From contig JAADCY010000102.1 in NCBI GenBank assembly GCA_013154205.1, forward strand, positions 1 to 22,716: 22,716 bases of DNA, in the 5' to 3' direction. Below are positions 1-7,311 of the stretch, in pieces; position 1 is the first letter of the stretch, and the number at the start of each line of letters is the position of its first letter. Made by a program: the position numbers and the translations under genes. This stretch comes from Thermoproteota archaeon (lineage in GTDB: Archaea; Thermoproteota; Thermoprotei_A; Sulfolobales; Desulfurococcaceae). Under the pieces are notes generated by a model. It saw only the letters and a list, made by a program, of their open reading frames with translations. It did no database searches and was not told where the DNA came from.

Positions 1-17
1 TAAGCAATAGTATCACG

Positions 18-25
18 TTATAAAT
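18..25 (+). promoter_or_regulatory. TATA box for the first membrane protein gene
   Basis: The sequence CGTTATAAATG is a good archaeal TATA box. It would place a transcript start near base 48-50, just before the strong GGAGGTG ribosome-binding site at 54-60. This argues against the upstream ATG at 24, which lies inside the box. Confidence 0.6.
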
Positions 26-68
26 GTTTTATGCATATATATTTTGTTATGAGGGAGGTGTATGTGTT

Positions 69-485
69 TTGGGGCCTAGCGGAGCCGATATAATGTTCTT
101 GCTACTGCTAACGGTTTTCGCCGCCGTGGTAGTGTATGTGTTGTGGCGGGAGGCCCGTGGACGAGCTGTCCGTGACCTGAAGTACGCTATGGTTATTCTC
201 GCTATCAGTGTTCTCAGCCCTATCTACTACGCAGTCATAGCTCCCTACTACACGGTTGTTCCCACAGGAGAGTATGTCACGTACACGGTGCCGAGCAACG
301 TGACAACCGTTGTGAACGGCACCACAACCACTATCCCAGAGAACATAACCGTGGTCTCACAGAAGTATGTTGTGAACCCGGCTCCCTACAGCTATTTCGG
401 CGTCGTATTTGTTTTCTCTATGGTGTTATTCCTTATAGCGTTCTACTATATTGTTAAGTGGAGCATGAGGTATTCGACAAGATGA
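69..485 (+). CDS. Small three-helix membrane protein with a Thr-rich loop
   Basis: I do not recognise a family. With a TTG start at 69 the product has 138 residues. That start is chosen because GGAGGTG at 54-60 sits 8 bases before it and the upstream ATG at 24 falls in the TATA box. Three hydrophobic segments are visible at about residues 8-26, 39-59 and 108-129. The loop between the second and third (about 60-107) is rich in Val and Thr and carries three N-glycosylation sequons (N77, N83, N92), so it is probably extracellular. Basic residues between the first two helices (REARGRAVR) suit a cytoplasmic loop. The stop overlaps the next start as ATGA, so the two are probably translated together. 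An envelope or virion membrane protein is plausible but is inference. Confidence 0.75.
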   Translation: MGPSGADIMFLLLLTVFAAVVVYVLWREARGRAVRDLKYAMVILAISVLSPIYYAVIAPYYTVVPTGEYVTYTVPSNVTTVVNGTTTTIPENITVVSQKYVVNPAPYSYFGVVFVFSMVLFLIAFYYIVKWSMRYSTR

Positions 486-904
486 GCGGCACGATTTACC
501 GTTACCTAGCCGAGACATACTATGTTGTTATAATGATAGCTATTTTTATGCTGGCCGTATCACTGGCCATGTATATCTACTCGTTTATCCATGCTGTATA
601 TGGTTTGCCCTGTATGTGGGGTAAGGCAACCGCTTTCCTGATGAACGGTCTAGCATTCTATGCATTGGCTTCTAGCATTGTTGATATTACGCCACATAAG
701 ATAAGGGGAATACTGGTATTCAACATGCTTGGCCTTGTATTTATAACAACCTATACGGTCGTCGCTGGTCATGACTATATGGATGTGGCGTTGGCACTTA
801 TAGCGTTATTGACGAGCGTAGTGGCACTTGCACTGTTTAGCTACTCGGTGGAGAAAAGCAGGGTTATAGGGGGTGGAAAAACTAATGGTTATTATCACCA
901 GTAG
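482..904 (+). CDS. Four-helix membrane protein
   Basis: Unknown 140-residue protein. The ATG at 482 overlaps the previous stop (ATGA) and has GAGGT about 8 bases upstream; an in-frame GTG at 458 is a weaker alternative lying inside the preceding gene. Four hydrophobic segments are visible at about residues 13-38, 48-69, 74-97 and 101-122, joined by short loops, followed by a short basic, Gly-containing tail. No catalytic motif is apparent. Coupling to the preceding three-helix protein suggests the two act together in a membrane. The 3' end overlaps the 3' end of the convergent minus-strand gene by 23 bases. Confidence 0.75.
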   Translation: MSGTIYRYLAETYYVVIMIAIFMLAVSLAMYIYSFIHAVYGLPCMWGKATAFLMNGLAFYALASSIVDITPHKIRGILVFNMLGLVFITTYTVVAGHDYMDVALALIALLTSVVALALFSYSVEKSRVIGGGKTNGYYHQ

Positions 905-1604
905 CTTCCCCATCGAGGGCTTCGGGGAAGAAGTCCTCGGGGGATACTTCTTCCTCGGGGCTGGGGATACCGGTGTCTTCTGCTGTGCTTTTACGGTGGG
1001 GCTTGTCTACGAGGATCCCGTACCTCATTATGTCGTTGGGGATATCGAACTTGTCACCGGTCTTGATTATCTCTACGAGCTTCTCGGTAGTTGTATCGTC
1101 CGCGAGGACAGCCATAAATGGATCACTATTATTCTGTGTCTGCAACACTATGAATGCACGTATGTTGAGCCTGTCATTGAGATCAGTATAGAATATGACT
1201 ACGGCGAAGGCGTTGGGGTAGACGTACTCGTACATCTTGCCCGGCTTGTCCGGAGCATCCACAGTGTACCGAGTGCTCATGGTGTAGAAGCCGAGATCCT
1301 CTATGATGTTGTGCTTATTGAGCGTGGCGCCATTGATCACGTACATGGCCTTTATCCTGCCTATATAGCCGAACGGGATCGGGGAGAACGTATGGTATGG
1401 CACGCTACCGTTCAACACAAAATACAGGGCGAACAATGCAAGCCCGTAACCGTAGGGCCCATGGCTAATACATTTCTTCATAATTTCTTCGAGGTTGAGG
1501 TCTGATGGATCGGAATCCACGCCGCAGAGCCAGCCAATCATGTGGAGCTCGTTCGAGACAGAGCCGCCCTGGCCACCGCCGAAGCCCATGTACATCTCAG
1601 CCAC
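882..1604 (-). CDS. Unknown 240-residue protein with acidic C-terminal tail
   Basis: No family recognised. The GTG at 1604 is chosen because GAGGTGG ends 5 bases before it; the GTG at 1613 lies inside that ribosome-binding site. A TATA-like ATATAAAC lies further upstream at about 1645-1652. The N-terminus is Gly-rich (GFGGGQGG). A hydrophobic stretch at about residues 53-65 (YGLALFALYFVLNG) could be a single membrane segment. The C-terminus is Pro/Glu/Asp-rich from about residue 212. The opposite strand is also open for 210 codons (873-1505), but this strand has the better promoter, ribosome-binding site and amino-acid composition. A surface or structural role is a guess. Confidence 0.65.
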   Translation of the reverse strand: MAEMYMGFGGGQGGSVSNELHMIGWLCGVDSDPSDLNLEEIMKKCISHGPYGYGLALFALYFVLNGSVPYHTFSPIPFGYIGRIKAMYVINGATLNKHNIIEDLGFYTMSTRYTVDAPDKPGKMYEYVYPNAFAVVIFYTDLNDRLNIRAFIVLQTQNNSDPFMAVLADDTTTEKLVEIIKTGDKFDIPNDIMRYGILVDKPHRKSTAEDTGIPSPEEEVSPEDFFPEALDGEATGDNNH

Positions 1605-1630
1605 AAATACCACCTCTCCTAATAAAGGAT

Positions 1631-1948
1631 ATGTACGGGTTAGTTTATATTGTGTTGGAAGAACTACTGTGTAGCCATGTAAGCGTGGTTAAACATAGAC
1701 GTGGCAACGGTGTCTTGGATGCTCGTAAGGTTTTCAGCCATATCTGGCGTGAGTTCAATGATGTCTATATGGAGCTGTGCCCCTATGAGGAATACGTGTG
1801 CCGTGATAGTGGTGTGTTCATTATCCGTAACTATCTCTTGAAAATGATATACGACCCGAAAGCTTTTCCTGATACTGACCCGGTTATCCGCTCCGTCCGC
1901 GCCCATCTACGTGGGGAGCGGATTTATCCACCTTATTGTGAGGGGTGA
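1631..1948 (+). CDS. Small unknown protein
   Basis: A 105-residue unknown protein if translation begins at the ATG at 1631, preceded by a weak AAAGG. The frame stays open upstream to 1505, but that extension is Arg/Ser/Pro-rich, lies opposite the start of the minus-strand gene, and is probably not translated. A GTG at 1685 is a possible later start. The product has a hydrophobic N-terminus (YGLVYIVLEELL), a charged middle and a C-terminal YPPYCEG. It has four Cys residues but no clear metal-binding pattern. Its TGA lies 5 bases before the most likely glycosyltransferase start, so it is probably the first gene of that operon. The start is uncertain; the coding call is moderate. Confidence 0.55.
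   Translation: MYGLVYIVLEELLCSHVSVVKHRRGNGVLDARKVFSHIWREFNDVYMELCPYEEYVCRDSGVFIIRNYLLKMIYDPKAFPDTDPVIRSVRAHLRGERIYPPYCEG
1644..1653 (-). promoter_or_regulatory. TATA box for the minus-strand 240-residue protein gene
   Basis: On the minus strand the sequence reads CAATATAAAC, followed about 26 bases later by a leader containing GGAGAGGTGG and the GTG start at 1604. The box lies inside the start of the opposing + strand reading frame, so the two divergent genes share this short region. Confidence 0.5.
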
Positions 1949-1953
1949 TAGCC

Positions 1954-3063
1954 GTGAGGGTTGCACTGCTTCATGCGTTCATGGATATTCTGGGTGGTGG
2001 AGAATACCTTATGCTCCACATGGCCCGTGCTATAAGCCTAGCGGGTGGCAAGGTAGATCTCTATACGGTTACGGAGCCGGATTGGGGGGAGATAGAACGG
2101 GTTTTCGGTATAGAGAATCCTCGCAGTATCTTCAACGAGGTATATGTGCATGGGAAGCTGAACCCGTTCCGCCGTGGCAAGGGACGTTTTGTAAGGTTTA
2201 AGCGTCTCCTAGTCTATCATGGGTTCTTCAAAATGTTCAACCGTGAACATCTAAGGGATAGGTATGACTTGGTGATAGATACTCAGAGCAACACGGCTTC
2301 ACCGGTCGATATAGCCTATATACACTATCCGGTCATAGCCGAGACCTATACCAAGCATACACCGGTATACGATGCCTATAGCTTGCTTGTCAAGATGCTG
2401 TATAAGGCATGGTTTGGCAAACCAATGAGCAAACATGTTTTAACTAATTCGTCATGGACAGCCAAGGCTATAAAACAATATTATGGTGTAGAGGCCCGTG
2501 TGCTCTACCCGCCCGTAGACGTCTCCTCTATAATGAGTAGGTGTCGGGATAGCGGGCGTGAGGACGTTATCGTCACGGTTTCAAGGCTTACTCCGGAAAA
2601 GAACCTTCCACAGCTAGGAGTCATAGCGGCGGCCATGCCCAGCTATGAATATATTGTTATGGGTCGTCGTGATGATGAAACCGTGTACAACGAGCTAATC
2701 CACCGCGGCGTGAACGTGAACCCAGATGTCAGTCGCGATGTCTTGATAGATACTCTTTGCCGGGCAAAATACTATGTACACCCATTGTTCCGAGAGCATT
2801 TCGGCATAGCCGTCGTGGAGGCTATGGCGGCCGGCCTAGTGCCCCTAGTCTACTACGATAGTGGCTCCTGCACTGATATCGTGAGCCATGTCGATAAACG
2901 GCTCTGCTACAAGAACCTATTGCACGCCGCATATATTATTAACTGGATAGAGAAGCACGGGCTCTGGGAGGAGCTCAGTCGGAAGGCCCGCATGGTTGCG
3001 GAGATGTTTAGTGTTGAGAACTTCTACCGCCGCGTCCGCGACACGGTATCATCTCTATTATAA
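1954..3063 (+). CDS. GT4-family glycosyltransferase, ALG11-like
   Basis: A retaining GT-B glycosyltransferase that transfers a sugar from a nucleotide-sugar donor, probably to a lipid- or protein-linked glycan at the cytoplasmic face of the membrane. GTG at 1954 is preferred (369 residues): AGGGGTGA ends 5 bases upstream and the protein then opens MRVALLHAF followed by a Gly-rich loop, normal for GT4. A GTG at 1945 overlaps the preceding stop. The motifs YIHYPV, TNSSWTAKAI and VLYPPVD resemble eukaryotic ALG11 mannosyltransferases. The donor domain begins near VTVSRLTPEKN and has the GT4 E-x7-E motif (E281, E289) in EHFGIAVVEAMAAG. Length is normal. A methyltransferase and a sulfotransferase gene follow, which suggests synthesis of a decorated glycan. 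Donor and acceptor cannot be read from sequence. Confidence 0.88.
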   Translation: MRVALLHAFMDILGGGEYLMLHMARAISLAGGKVDLYTVTEPDWGEIERVFGIENPRSIFNEVYVHGKLNPFRRGKGRFVRFKRLLVYHGFFKMFNREHLRDRYDLVIDTQSNTASPVDIAYIHYPVIAETYTKHTPVYDAYSLLVKMLYKAWFGKPMSKHVLTNSSWTAKAIKQYYGVEARVLYPPVDVSSIMSRCRDSGREDVIVTVSRLTPEKNLPQLGVIAAAMPSYEYIVMGRRDDETVYNELIHRGVNVNPDVSRDVLIDTLCRAKYYVHPLFREHFGIAVVEAMAAGLVPLVYYDSGSCTDIVSHVDKRLCYKNLLHAAYIINWIEKHGLWEELSRKARMVAEMFSVENFYRRVRDTVSSLL

Positions 3064-3103
3064 GGGTTCTACTGCCCTATAGTATTTTTGAGGGTGTACA
3101 GCT

Positions 3104-3709
3104 ATGGATAACTATCTCTCGTGGCGCGAGCACCAAGTAGATAAGACCGAGTACTACGATATACTCTACGCCCTATATAGTCTAGGAGCCGACGAGTATG
3201 ACCCGATACACGAGCTGTGCGCCGGAAACGGTGGACTCATGAGATTCCTGTACCGGCACGGATTCCATAGTATCGGTGGATGCGATATACGTGGTGATGG
3301 AGAGATAATTGATGTCTGTGACCTGAACAAGGGCCTGCCCGACAATATCCGGGCTAAATACTTTGTTTTCCAGCACTGCCTAGAACACCTAGACCAGGAA
3401 GCCGCGAAGAAACTGTTGAGACAATGCATGGAGCGCGGCGAGGCCGTGATAGGCATCCTCCCCGGACACCATACACGTGACCCTACACATGTTGTGAACC
3501 ACTATGATCTTGAACAAGTAGTAGACCTCGTACTGGCAAGTAACGCGCCCTATATCCTCGTGACGCTCGATATGGCTAGCTATGTTCACCCGGAGAACCG
3601 TGATTGGCTAGTCATAATGAGCCGTAAGCCCTTCAAGCTGAAGCGTCCATGGTGGTTCAGGATCGGATATAGGTTTATGAGACACATGCTTGGGAGGCTG
3701 GTAAGATGA
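3104..3709 (+). CDS. Class I SAM-dependent methyltransferase
   Basis: A 201-residue Rossmann-fold methyltransferase predicted to transfer a methyl group from S-adenosylmethionine. Motif I appears as HELCAGNGG (residues 36-44). An acidic residue ends the second strand (GGCDIRG, D61), and the later HCLEHL (91-96) is the typical motif of the Methyltransf_11/23 group. The start follows GAGGGTG with 7 bases of spacing. The C-terminal ~30 residues are strongly basic with aromatic residues (RPWWFRIGYRFMRHM) and could attach to a membrane or bind RNA. The stop overlaps the ATG of the sulfotransferase gene by 4 bases. Given its neighbours, methylation of a glycan is the best inference, but the substrate is unknown. 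Confidence 0.82.
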   Translation: MDNYLSWREHQVDKTEYYDILYALYSLGADEYDPIHELCAGNGGLMRFLYRHGFHSIGGCDIRGDGEIIDVCDLNKGLPDNIRAKYFVFQHCLEHLDQEAAKKLLRQCMERGEAVIGILPGHHTRDPTHVVNHYDLEQVVDLVLASNAPYILVTLDMASYVHPENRDWLVIMSRKPFKLKRPWWFRIGYRFMRHMLGRLVR

Positions 3710-4594
3710 AGCCCTACGTAGTCTTTATTGTAGGGTATCCAAGGACAGCCACTACTGGGATATACCAAGAGATATGTCGCTACCTCGGGGAGCTGGGTTT
3801 CAAGCCGCTCTGTATCTACGAGCCATTTAACCCAGACGTGGTAGATGATATTTATCGTAGGGGAATCCATGAGCATGACCGTGTGGGTGAGATAATACAT
3901 ACCTATGATCTGTTACCGCCCCAGCTCTTTGAGGAGATAAGGCTGAATGCTCGCTGGCTTGACGGCTTTATGTATGGGAGAAAACCGTATCTGGGTGACT
4001 GGAAAGCAATACTCGATAAGCTCTACTGGTATGCGGAGAAAACCGGGCGTGCCCTCGTGATAAAGGATGTGTATGTATGGCCACGTCTAGGACAGCTTAA
4101 ACGACTCTACGGGGATAAGACAGTGTTTATATCACCAATAAGGCACCGTGACTACGTGTTCCGCTCGTTGAGGCGCTGGATGGATCAACGTATGAACGTG
4201 AAGCTTGTGCCGCACGGGATAGGCTTGTCGAAGCTACGGCCTAGGAAGATACTTGGGTATCTACGCTACTATACTTGGGTATCTACGCTACTATTGGCAG
4301 AGCAAACACGTGGTAGGTGCAAACAACATGTTTGGGCTAGCGTATTTCTACAAATACTTCTATGGTCACACACTGGATAATCGGGTCCCGTCTGCCGAGC
4401 TCCTACGTCTATACTTCCACATAACATATAATATCTACTGCTCTATTCTGTGGTGGCTTAGCTACAAAGCAGTAGGTTCAAACATATCGCGTTCAATAAT
4501 GTTGAGATTTACAGATAGGATTAGTGATGATATGATTAGACAGGCGGTTGAATCTGTAGCTGATTTTCTCATGGGATCTGATCATTTATTATAA
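3706..4594 (+). pseudogene. Sulfotransferase gene frameshifted by a 22-base tandem duplication
   Basis: The intact form would be a 288-residue PAPS-dependent sulfotransferase. The 5'-phosphosulfate loop is GYPRTATTG (residues 10-18), matching the YPRSGTT-type loop. The 3'-phosphate site is RHRDYVFRS (R146 to S154, the R-x7-S pattern). As written, the frame from 3706 stops at 4380 after 224 residues, the last ~35 out of frame. The correct frame resumes and runs to 4594, ending FLMGSDHLL. The break is an exact 22-base tandem duplication at 4249-4292. Deleting one copy gives 867 bases, 289 codons, and reads KILGYLRYYWQSKHVV continuously. The truncated product keeps both cofactor motifs but lacks about 100 residues of the true C-terminus. 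It may be a new mutation, a reversible switch or an assembly error. Confidence 0.87.
4249..4292 (+). repeat. Perfect 22-base tandem duplication inside the sulfotransferase gene
   Basis: Two identical 22-base units, 4249-4270 and 4271-4292, each beginning ATACTTGGGT and ending CTACGCTACT, followed by a further AT that extends the repeat by 2 bases. Because 22 is not a multiple of 3, the second copy shifts the frame by +1. A single copy restores the reading frame. Confidence 0.97.
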
Positions 4595-4599
4595 TCCGG

Positions 4600-4607
4600 G
4601 TTATAAG
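4600..4607 (+). promoter_or_regulatory. Probable TATA box for the AAA+ operon
   Basis: GTTATAAG at 4600-4607 lies about 26 bases before the GGAGGGTG ribosome-binding site region (4635-4642) of the first operon gene. TTTATG at 4610-4615 is a weaker alternative. The short gap between the sulfotransferase stop and this gene supports a new transcript starting here. Confidence 0.45.
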
Positions 4608-4647
4608 GCTTTATGCACCATATATAGTTATATTGGAGGGTGGATCC

Positions 4648-5202
4648 TTGAGTGAGGAGCAAGTACAGGCTCAGCCGGCGCCGCTAGACCAGAGCCGTGT
4701 GCCGATTAATAGTGAGAACTTCCACTTATGGCTGGAGCGTATAAAGAGCCGCTATGAGGCGGATGAAGCTGTCCGTAAGATGGTTGGTGAGGATATTATT
4801 GAGGCTGTGAATCTCGCTATGGCTATTGTTCAGCCATTCATTAATGATGCGAGCATTAATGTTGTCAATGATCCGGATAGCTTCAAGCTCGCCGCAAAAC
4901 GTAAAATCATGGGTGTCTCGACAAAGATCAAGGCCCGCTTCGACGAGCATATGCAGAAGTGCACGGACGCTATCAACGAGCTACAACACATGAAGCTCGA
5001 CGAGAACGAGAAGCTCAGCAGTCTCGATAAACGGTTGCAGGAAACGGTTAAGGAGTGCTTACAGGTTATACGTAAGTCCCGGTTATTCATAGTCACATAT
5101 ATTATTGCAATGGATCACTTGGCTGGCTCTCTAACGGCTAACCTGCCCGAGGACTTAATACCTAACGCTTTAAAGGGCCGCGTAGGCTATTTCTCAAGGT
5201 GA
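4648..5202 (+). CDS. Unknown helical protein, first gene of the AAA+ operon
   Basis: A 184-residue protein with no recognised family. The TTG at 4648 is favoured because GGAGGGTG lies 5-6 bases upstream; the TTG at 4633 precedes that site. The N-terminal ~20 residues are polar and Pro/Gln-rich (EEQVQAQPAPLDQ). The rest appears almost entirely alpha-helical and highly charged, with a probable coiled-coil segment at about residues 95-140 (KARFDEHMQK through LQETVKECLQ). A short hydrophobic helix follows (RLFIVTYIIAMDHLAG). The following gene starts 5 bases after the stop. A cytoplasmic structural or adaptor protein of the complex encoded by the operon is a reasonable inference. Confidence 0.75.
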   Translation: MSEEQVQAQPAPLDQSRVPINSENFHLWLERIKSRYEADEAVRKMVGEDIIEAVNLAMAIVQPFINDASINVVNDPDSFKLAAKRKIMGVSTKIKARFDEHMQKCTDAINELQHMKLDENEKLSSLDKRLQETVKECLQVIRKSRLFIVTYIIAMDHLAGSLTANLPEDLIPNALKGRVGYFSR

Positions 5203-5207
5203 TAACC

Positions 5208-6083
5208 ATGCCCACAACGGTTTCACCCCCTAAGCCTATACCCGTACATCATACCACGACCACTACCCCAGCCAATATCGTGAACGCTATAAAACACGTA
5301 GCGGGAACCACTGGATTCAATACAACAACAATAGTAGGCGTCATACTGGGTATTCTACTACTCATAGCGATTGTCTCGATAATCGCTATAATTATAATAC
5401 GTAAGCTTAAGGGCCAGCACAAGTACAAGGCAACACAGAAGCTCGACAAAGCATTGGAGGAGGGCGATGCGGTAGGCGTAACACTCGACCTCTTAACCCA
5501 TAAAGCGGACTTCGTACCGCTACGTCGTGTACAAGGCTATTATTTCAGCGATGACCCGAACAACTTCTCAGTTATAGCCGCTAATCCATATGCGGAGCTG
5601 TTCATGGTGCAGGGCAAACCACTAGTAATAGCCCCAGTTAGCGGACGGGCAGGAATGCAGATAGACCCGATAATATTCACCAAGCTAGGCCTAGCCCAAG
5701 TAGCTATAAAGGATCCATTATGGAAGAACGCTATGAATCCACACAAGGCTATGGAGTCAATAGTAGAGAAGCTCATGAGCAACCTAGGACAACAGGTAGG
5801 CGAGCTACGCTTAACACATAATGTTAAGCTCGGCTTCGAAATGTCACCCCCCGGTATAATATTATCATTGCTACAAGTGTATATCCAGTTTAACGAGATG
5901 CTCATGAACTCCGCCGTGAACTTCTATGATACAGCGGACAGGATATCGAAGATACTGAAAGAGCATAAGCTGAAAGAAGCACAGGTGAAGACCAAGCAGT
6001 GGATGGCGATCATTATCGGGCTGTCATTTATGATGCTGGTAGGTGCAATAGCATGGTATGTAATGCATCTTGGACATCCATAA
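5208..6083 (+). CDS. Membrane protein with N- and C-terminal helices
   Basis: Unknown 291-residue protein. ATG at 5208 is used because AAGGTGA ends 5 bases upstream; a GTG at 5199 overlaps the previous gene. The first ~40 residues are Thr/Pro/His-rich, then comes a strong membrane segment at about 42-65 (IVGVILGILLLIAIVSIIAI) with a basic RKLKG stop signal. A soluble domain of roughly 200 residues follows, probably cytoplasmic, and a second membrane segment closes the protein at about 265-288. Two membrane passes would place both short ends outside. The soluble part has a Gly/Pro-rich middle (PLVIAPVSGRAGMQIDP) and a C-terminal amphipathic helix before the anchor. Codons here favour A- and C-ending forms. 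It may be the membrane platform of the AAA+ system; this is inference. Confidence 0.78.
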   Translation: MPTTVSPPKPIPVHHTTTTTPANIVNAIKHVAGTTGFNTTTIVGVILGILLLIAIVSIIAIIIIRKLKGQHKYKATQKLDKALEEGDAVGVTLDLLTHKADFVPLRRVQGYYFSDDPNNFSVIAANPYAELFMVQGKPLVIAPVSGRAGMQIDPIIFTKLGLAQVAIKDPLWKNAMNPHKAMESIVEKLMSNLGQQVGELRLTHNVKLGFEMSPPGIILSLLQVYIQFNEMLMNSAVNFYDTADRISKILKEHKLKEAQVKTKQWMAIIIGLSFMMLVGAIAWYVMHLGHP

Positions 6084-6096
6084 AGGGTGGTGTGGC

Positions 6097-6846
6097 ATGG
6101 TTAAGCCTCTGAGTAGGAAAAAGGTCTATAAGCTCCAGAGCATATCTGCACCGATCCATCCCGCCGTGGATGTAGCGGCGATAATGTATAGTCTATCACC
6201 AGGCTACCGGATACCGGTAGCGTATCTCCGTGGGGGTAAATTGTTTGTTGAGGCGATATACAAGTACCGTGATGTGGAGATAACTCGTACACGCTCGATA
6301 ATGGTTCTCGGCCCCAAGGACTATGTGGATAAGAAGCTGGCCGGCTACACAATGGTTGTTAGCACGGAGCATAGTCTTAACGAGGAGTTGACGAAGCTCA
6401 TGACAGAGGCTGGCAAGGTGATTGATAGTTTTCCATACCTGTTTGTTGTGTTGGGCCAGATAGTGCCTCATGCGAGCCTAGCGATTTTTATGGAGAAGCA
6501 TAAGGACTGGATGCCTAATGTATATAGTATCCGGTTGGAGCCAATCGTGCGCGAGGCCGGTAACGTGGGGTATCATGGTGTGCTGAAGCTCGTGGATGGT
6601 GAACGGGATAAGAAGGTTGAGGAGGCACAGAGAATGTTTATCGGTGTTGTTGCGGGGCATGACGTTACTAGTCTTATCATTATCGCTAATGCTCCTCGTC
6701 TCGTGGAGATTGTGCCGTCGCGTATCAAGGAGTACGTGGAGATCAAATGGGGCACAAGCCACATGGAGGAGGAAAAAGAGGAGGAATACGTAGAAGAGGA
6801 AAAACTGGGGGAAGAGAACAGTGCCTCAGCAGAGAAGAAGGAGTGA
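6097..6846 (+). CDS. Unknown soluble protein with Glu/Lys-rich tail
   Basis: A 249-residue protein without a recognised family. ATG at 6097 follows GGGTGGTG at a normal distance; the frame also opens at a TTG at 6070, which lies inside the preceding gene. The body looks like a mixed alpha/beta globular domain (for example TRSIMVLGPKDYV, SFPYLFVVLGQIVPHASLAIF and VTSLIIIANAPRLVEIVP) with no membrane segment. The final ~26 residues are almost all Glu, Lys and small residues, probably a disordered acidic tail. The next gene begins inside this tail (26-base overlap), so translation is probably coupled. Acidic tails often mediate docking to partner proteins, which fits a complex with the AAA+ ATPase two genes downstream, but this is not proven. 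Confidence 0.75.
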   Translation: MVKPLSRKKVYKLQSISAPIHPAVDVAAIMYSLSPGYRIPVAYLRGGKLFVEAIYKYRDVEITRTRSIMVLGPKDYVDKKLAGYTMVVSTEHSLNEELTKLMTEAGKVIDSFPYLFVVLGQIVPHASLAIFMEKHKDWMPNVYSIRLEPIVREAGNVGYHGVLKLVDGERDKKVEEAQRMFIGVVAGHDVTSLIIIANAPRLVEIVPSRIKEYVEIKWGTSHMEEEKEEEYVEEEKLGEENSASAEKKE

Positions 6847-7309
6847 AACCGGAACGCCGCGGCAGACCGTTGTTGTGCCGCTCGGCATCAGCCGTAGCCT
6901 TGTACAGAGCCTATATGATGCCATGTTCGAGGCCTTGAAGAGCGGGGAAAACATAGATACTGTCCTAGAACGCCACGTACCATTATTGCTCAATGAGCTC
7001 GACAAGCTCATGCTTTTATATGATTATGTACCTAACATCGTTATCACAATATTTCACAAACTCTGGAAGATGTGGTTTAAGGAAATACCATGCCCAGAGC
7101 TTGACCCCGATACCCTCAGCGGTGCTAGGCTCCAAGACATTATCACAGATACTCTGTACAAGTACCGTGATAAACTCACGGAGAAGCTCAGCCGCAAAAC
7201 TTACCTAACATCTAAGCACGAGATAGAGGCCTACATACACTATACTGTACTGTCTTTCCTCAATAGCTTATTGACAACGGTTTTCCACCTTATGGGTGTG
7301 GTGGTCTAG
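6821..7309 (+). CDS. Unknown helical protein upstream of the AAA+ ATPase
   Basis: A 162-residue protein, family unknown. It begins with GTG at 6821, preceded by GGGGGA, and overlaps the previous gene by 26 bases in another frame. The N-terminal ~15 residues are basic (PQQRRRSETGTPRQ). The rest is predicted helical with several Leu-rich segments (HVPLLLNELDKLMLLYDYV) and a C-terminal hydrophobic helix (LSFLNSLLTTVFHLMGVVV) that could be a tail anchor. Only 2 bases separate it from the AAA+ gene, so the two are almost certainly co-expressed and may interact. It could be an adaptor or substrate of the ATPase; that is inference from position alone. Confidence 0.72.
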   Translation: MPQQRRRSETGTPRQTVVVPLGISRSLVQSLYDAMFEALKSGENIDTVLERHVPLLLNELDKLMLLYDYVPNIVITIFHKLWKMWFKEIPCPELDPDTLSGARLQDIITDTLYKYRDKLTEKLSRKTYLTSKHEIEAYIHYTVLSFLNSLLTTVFHLMGVVV

Positions 7310-7311
7310 TC

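Noticed and set aside
873..1505. A 210-codon + strand frame opposite the 240-residue minus-strand gene
   Set aside because: It has no good ribosome-binding site, and it begins inside the preceding gene. The minus strand has a TATA box, GAGGTGG and a more natural protein composition.
4253..4594. An independent 113-residue gene after the sulfotransferase start
   Set aside because: Its start lies inside the tandem duplication, and deleting one 22-base copy joins it exactly to the upstream frame, so it is the 3' half of the same gene.
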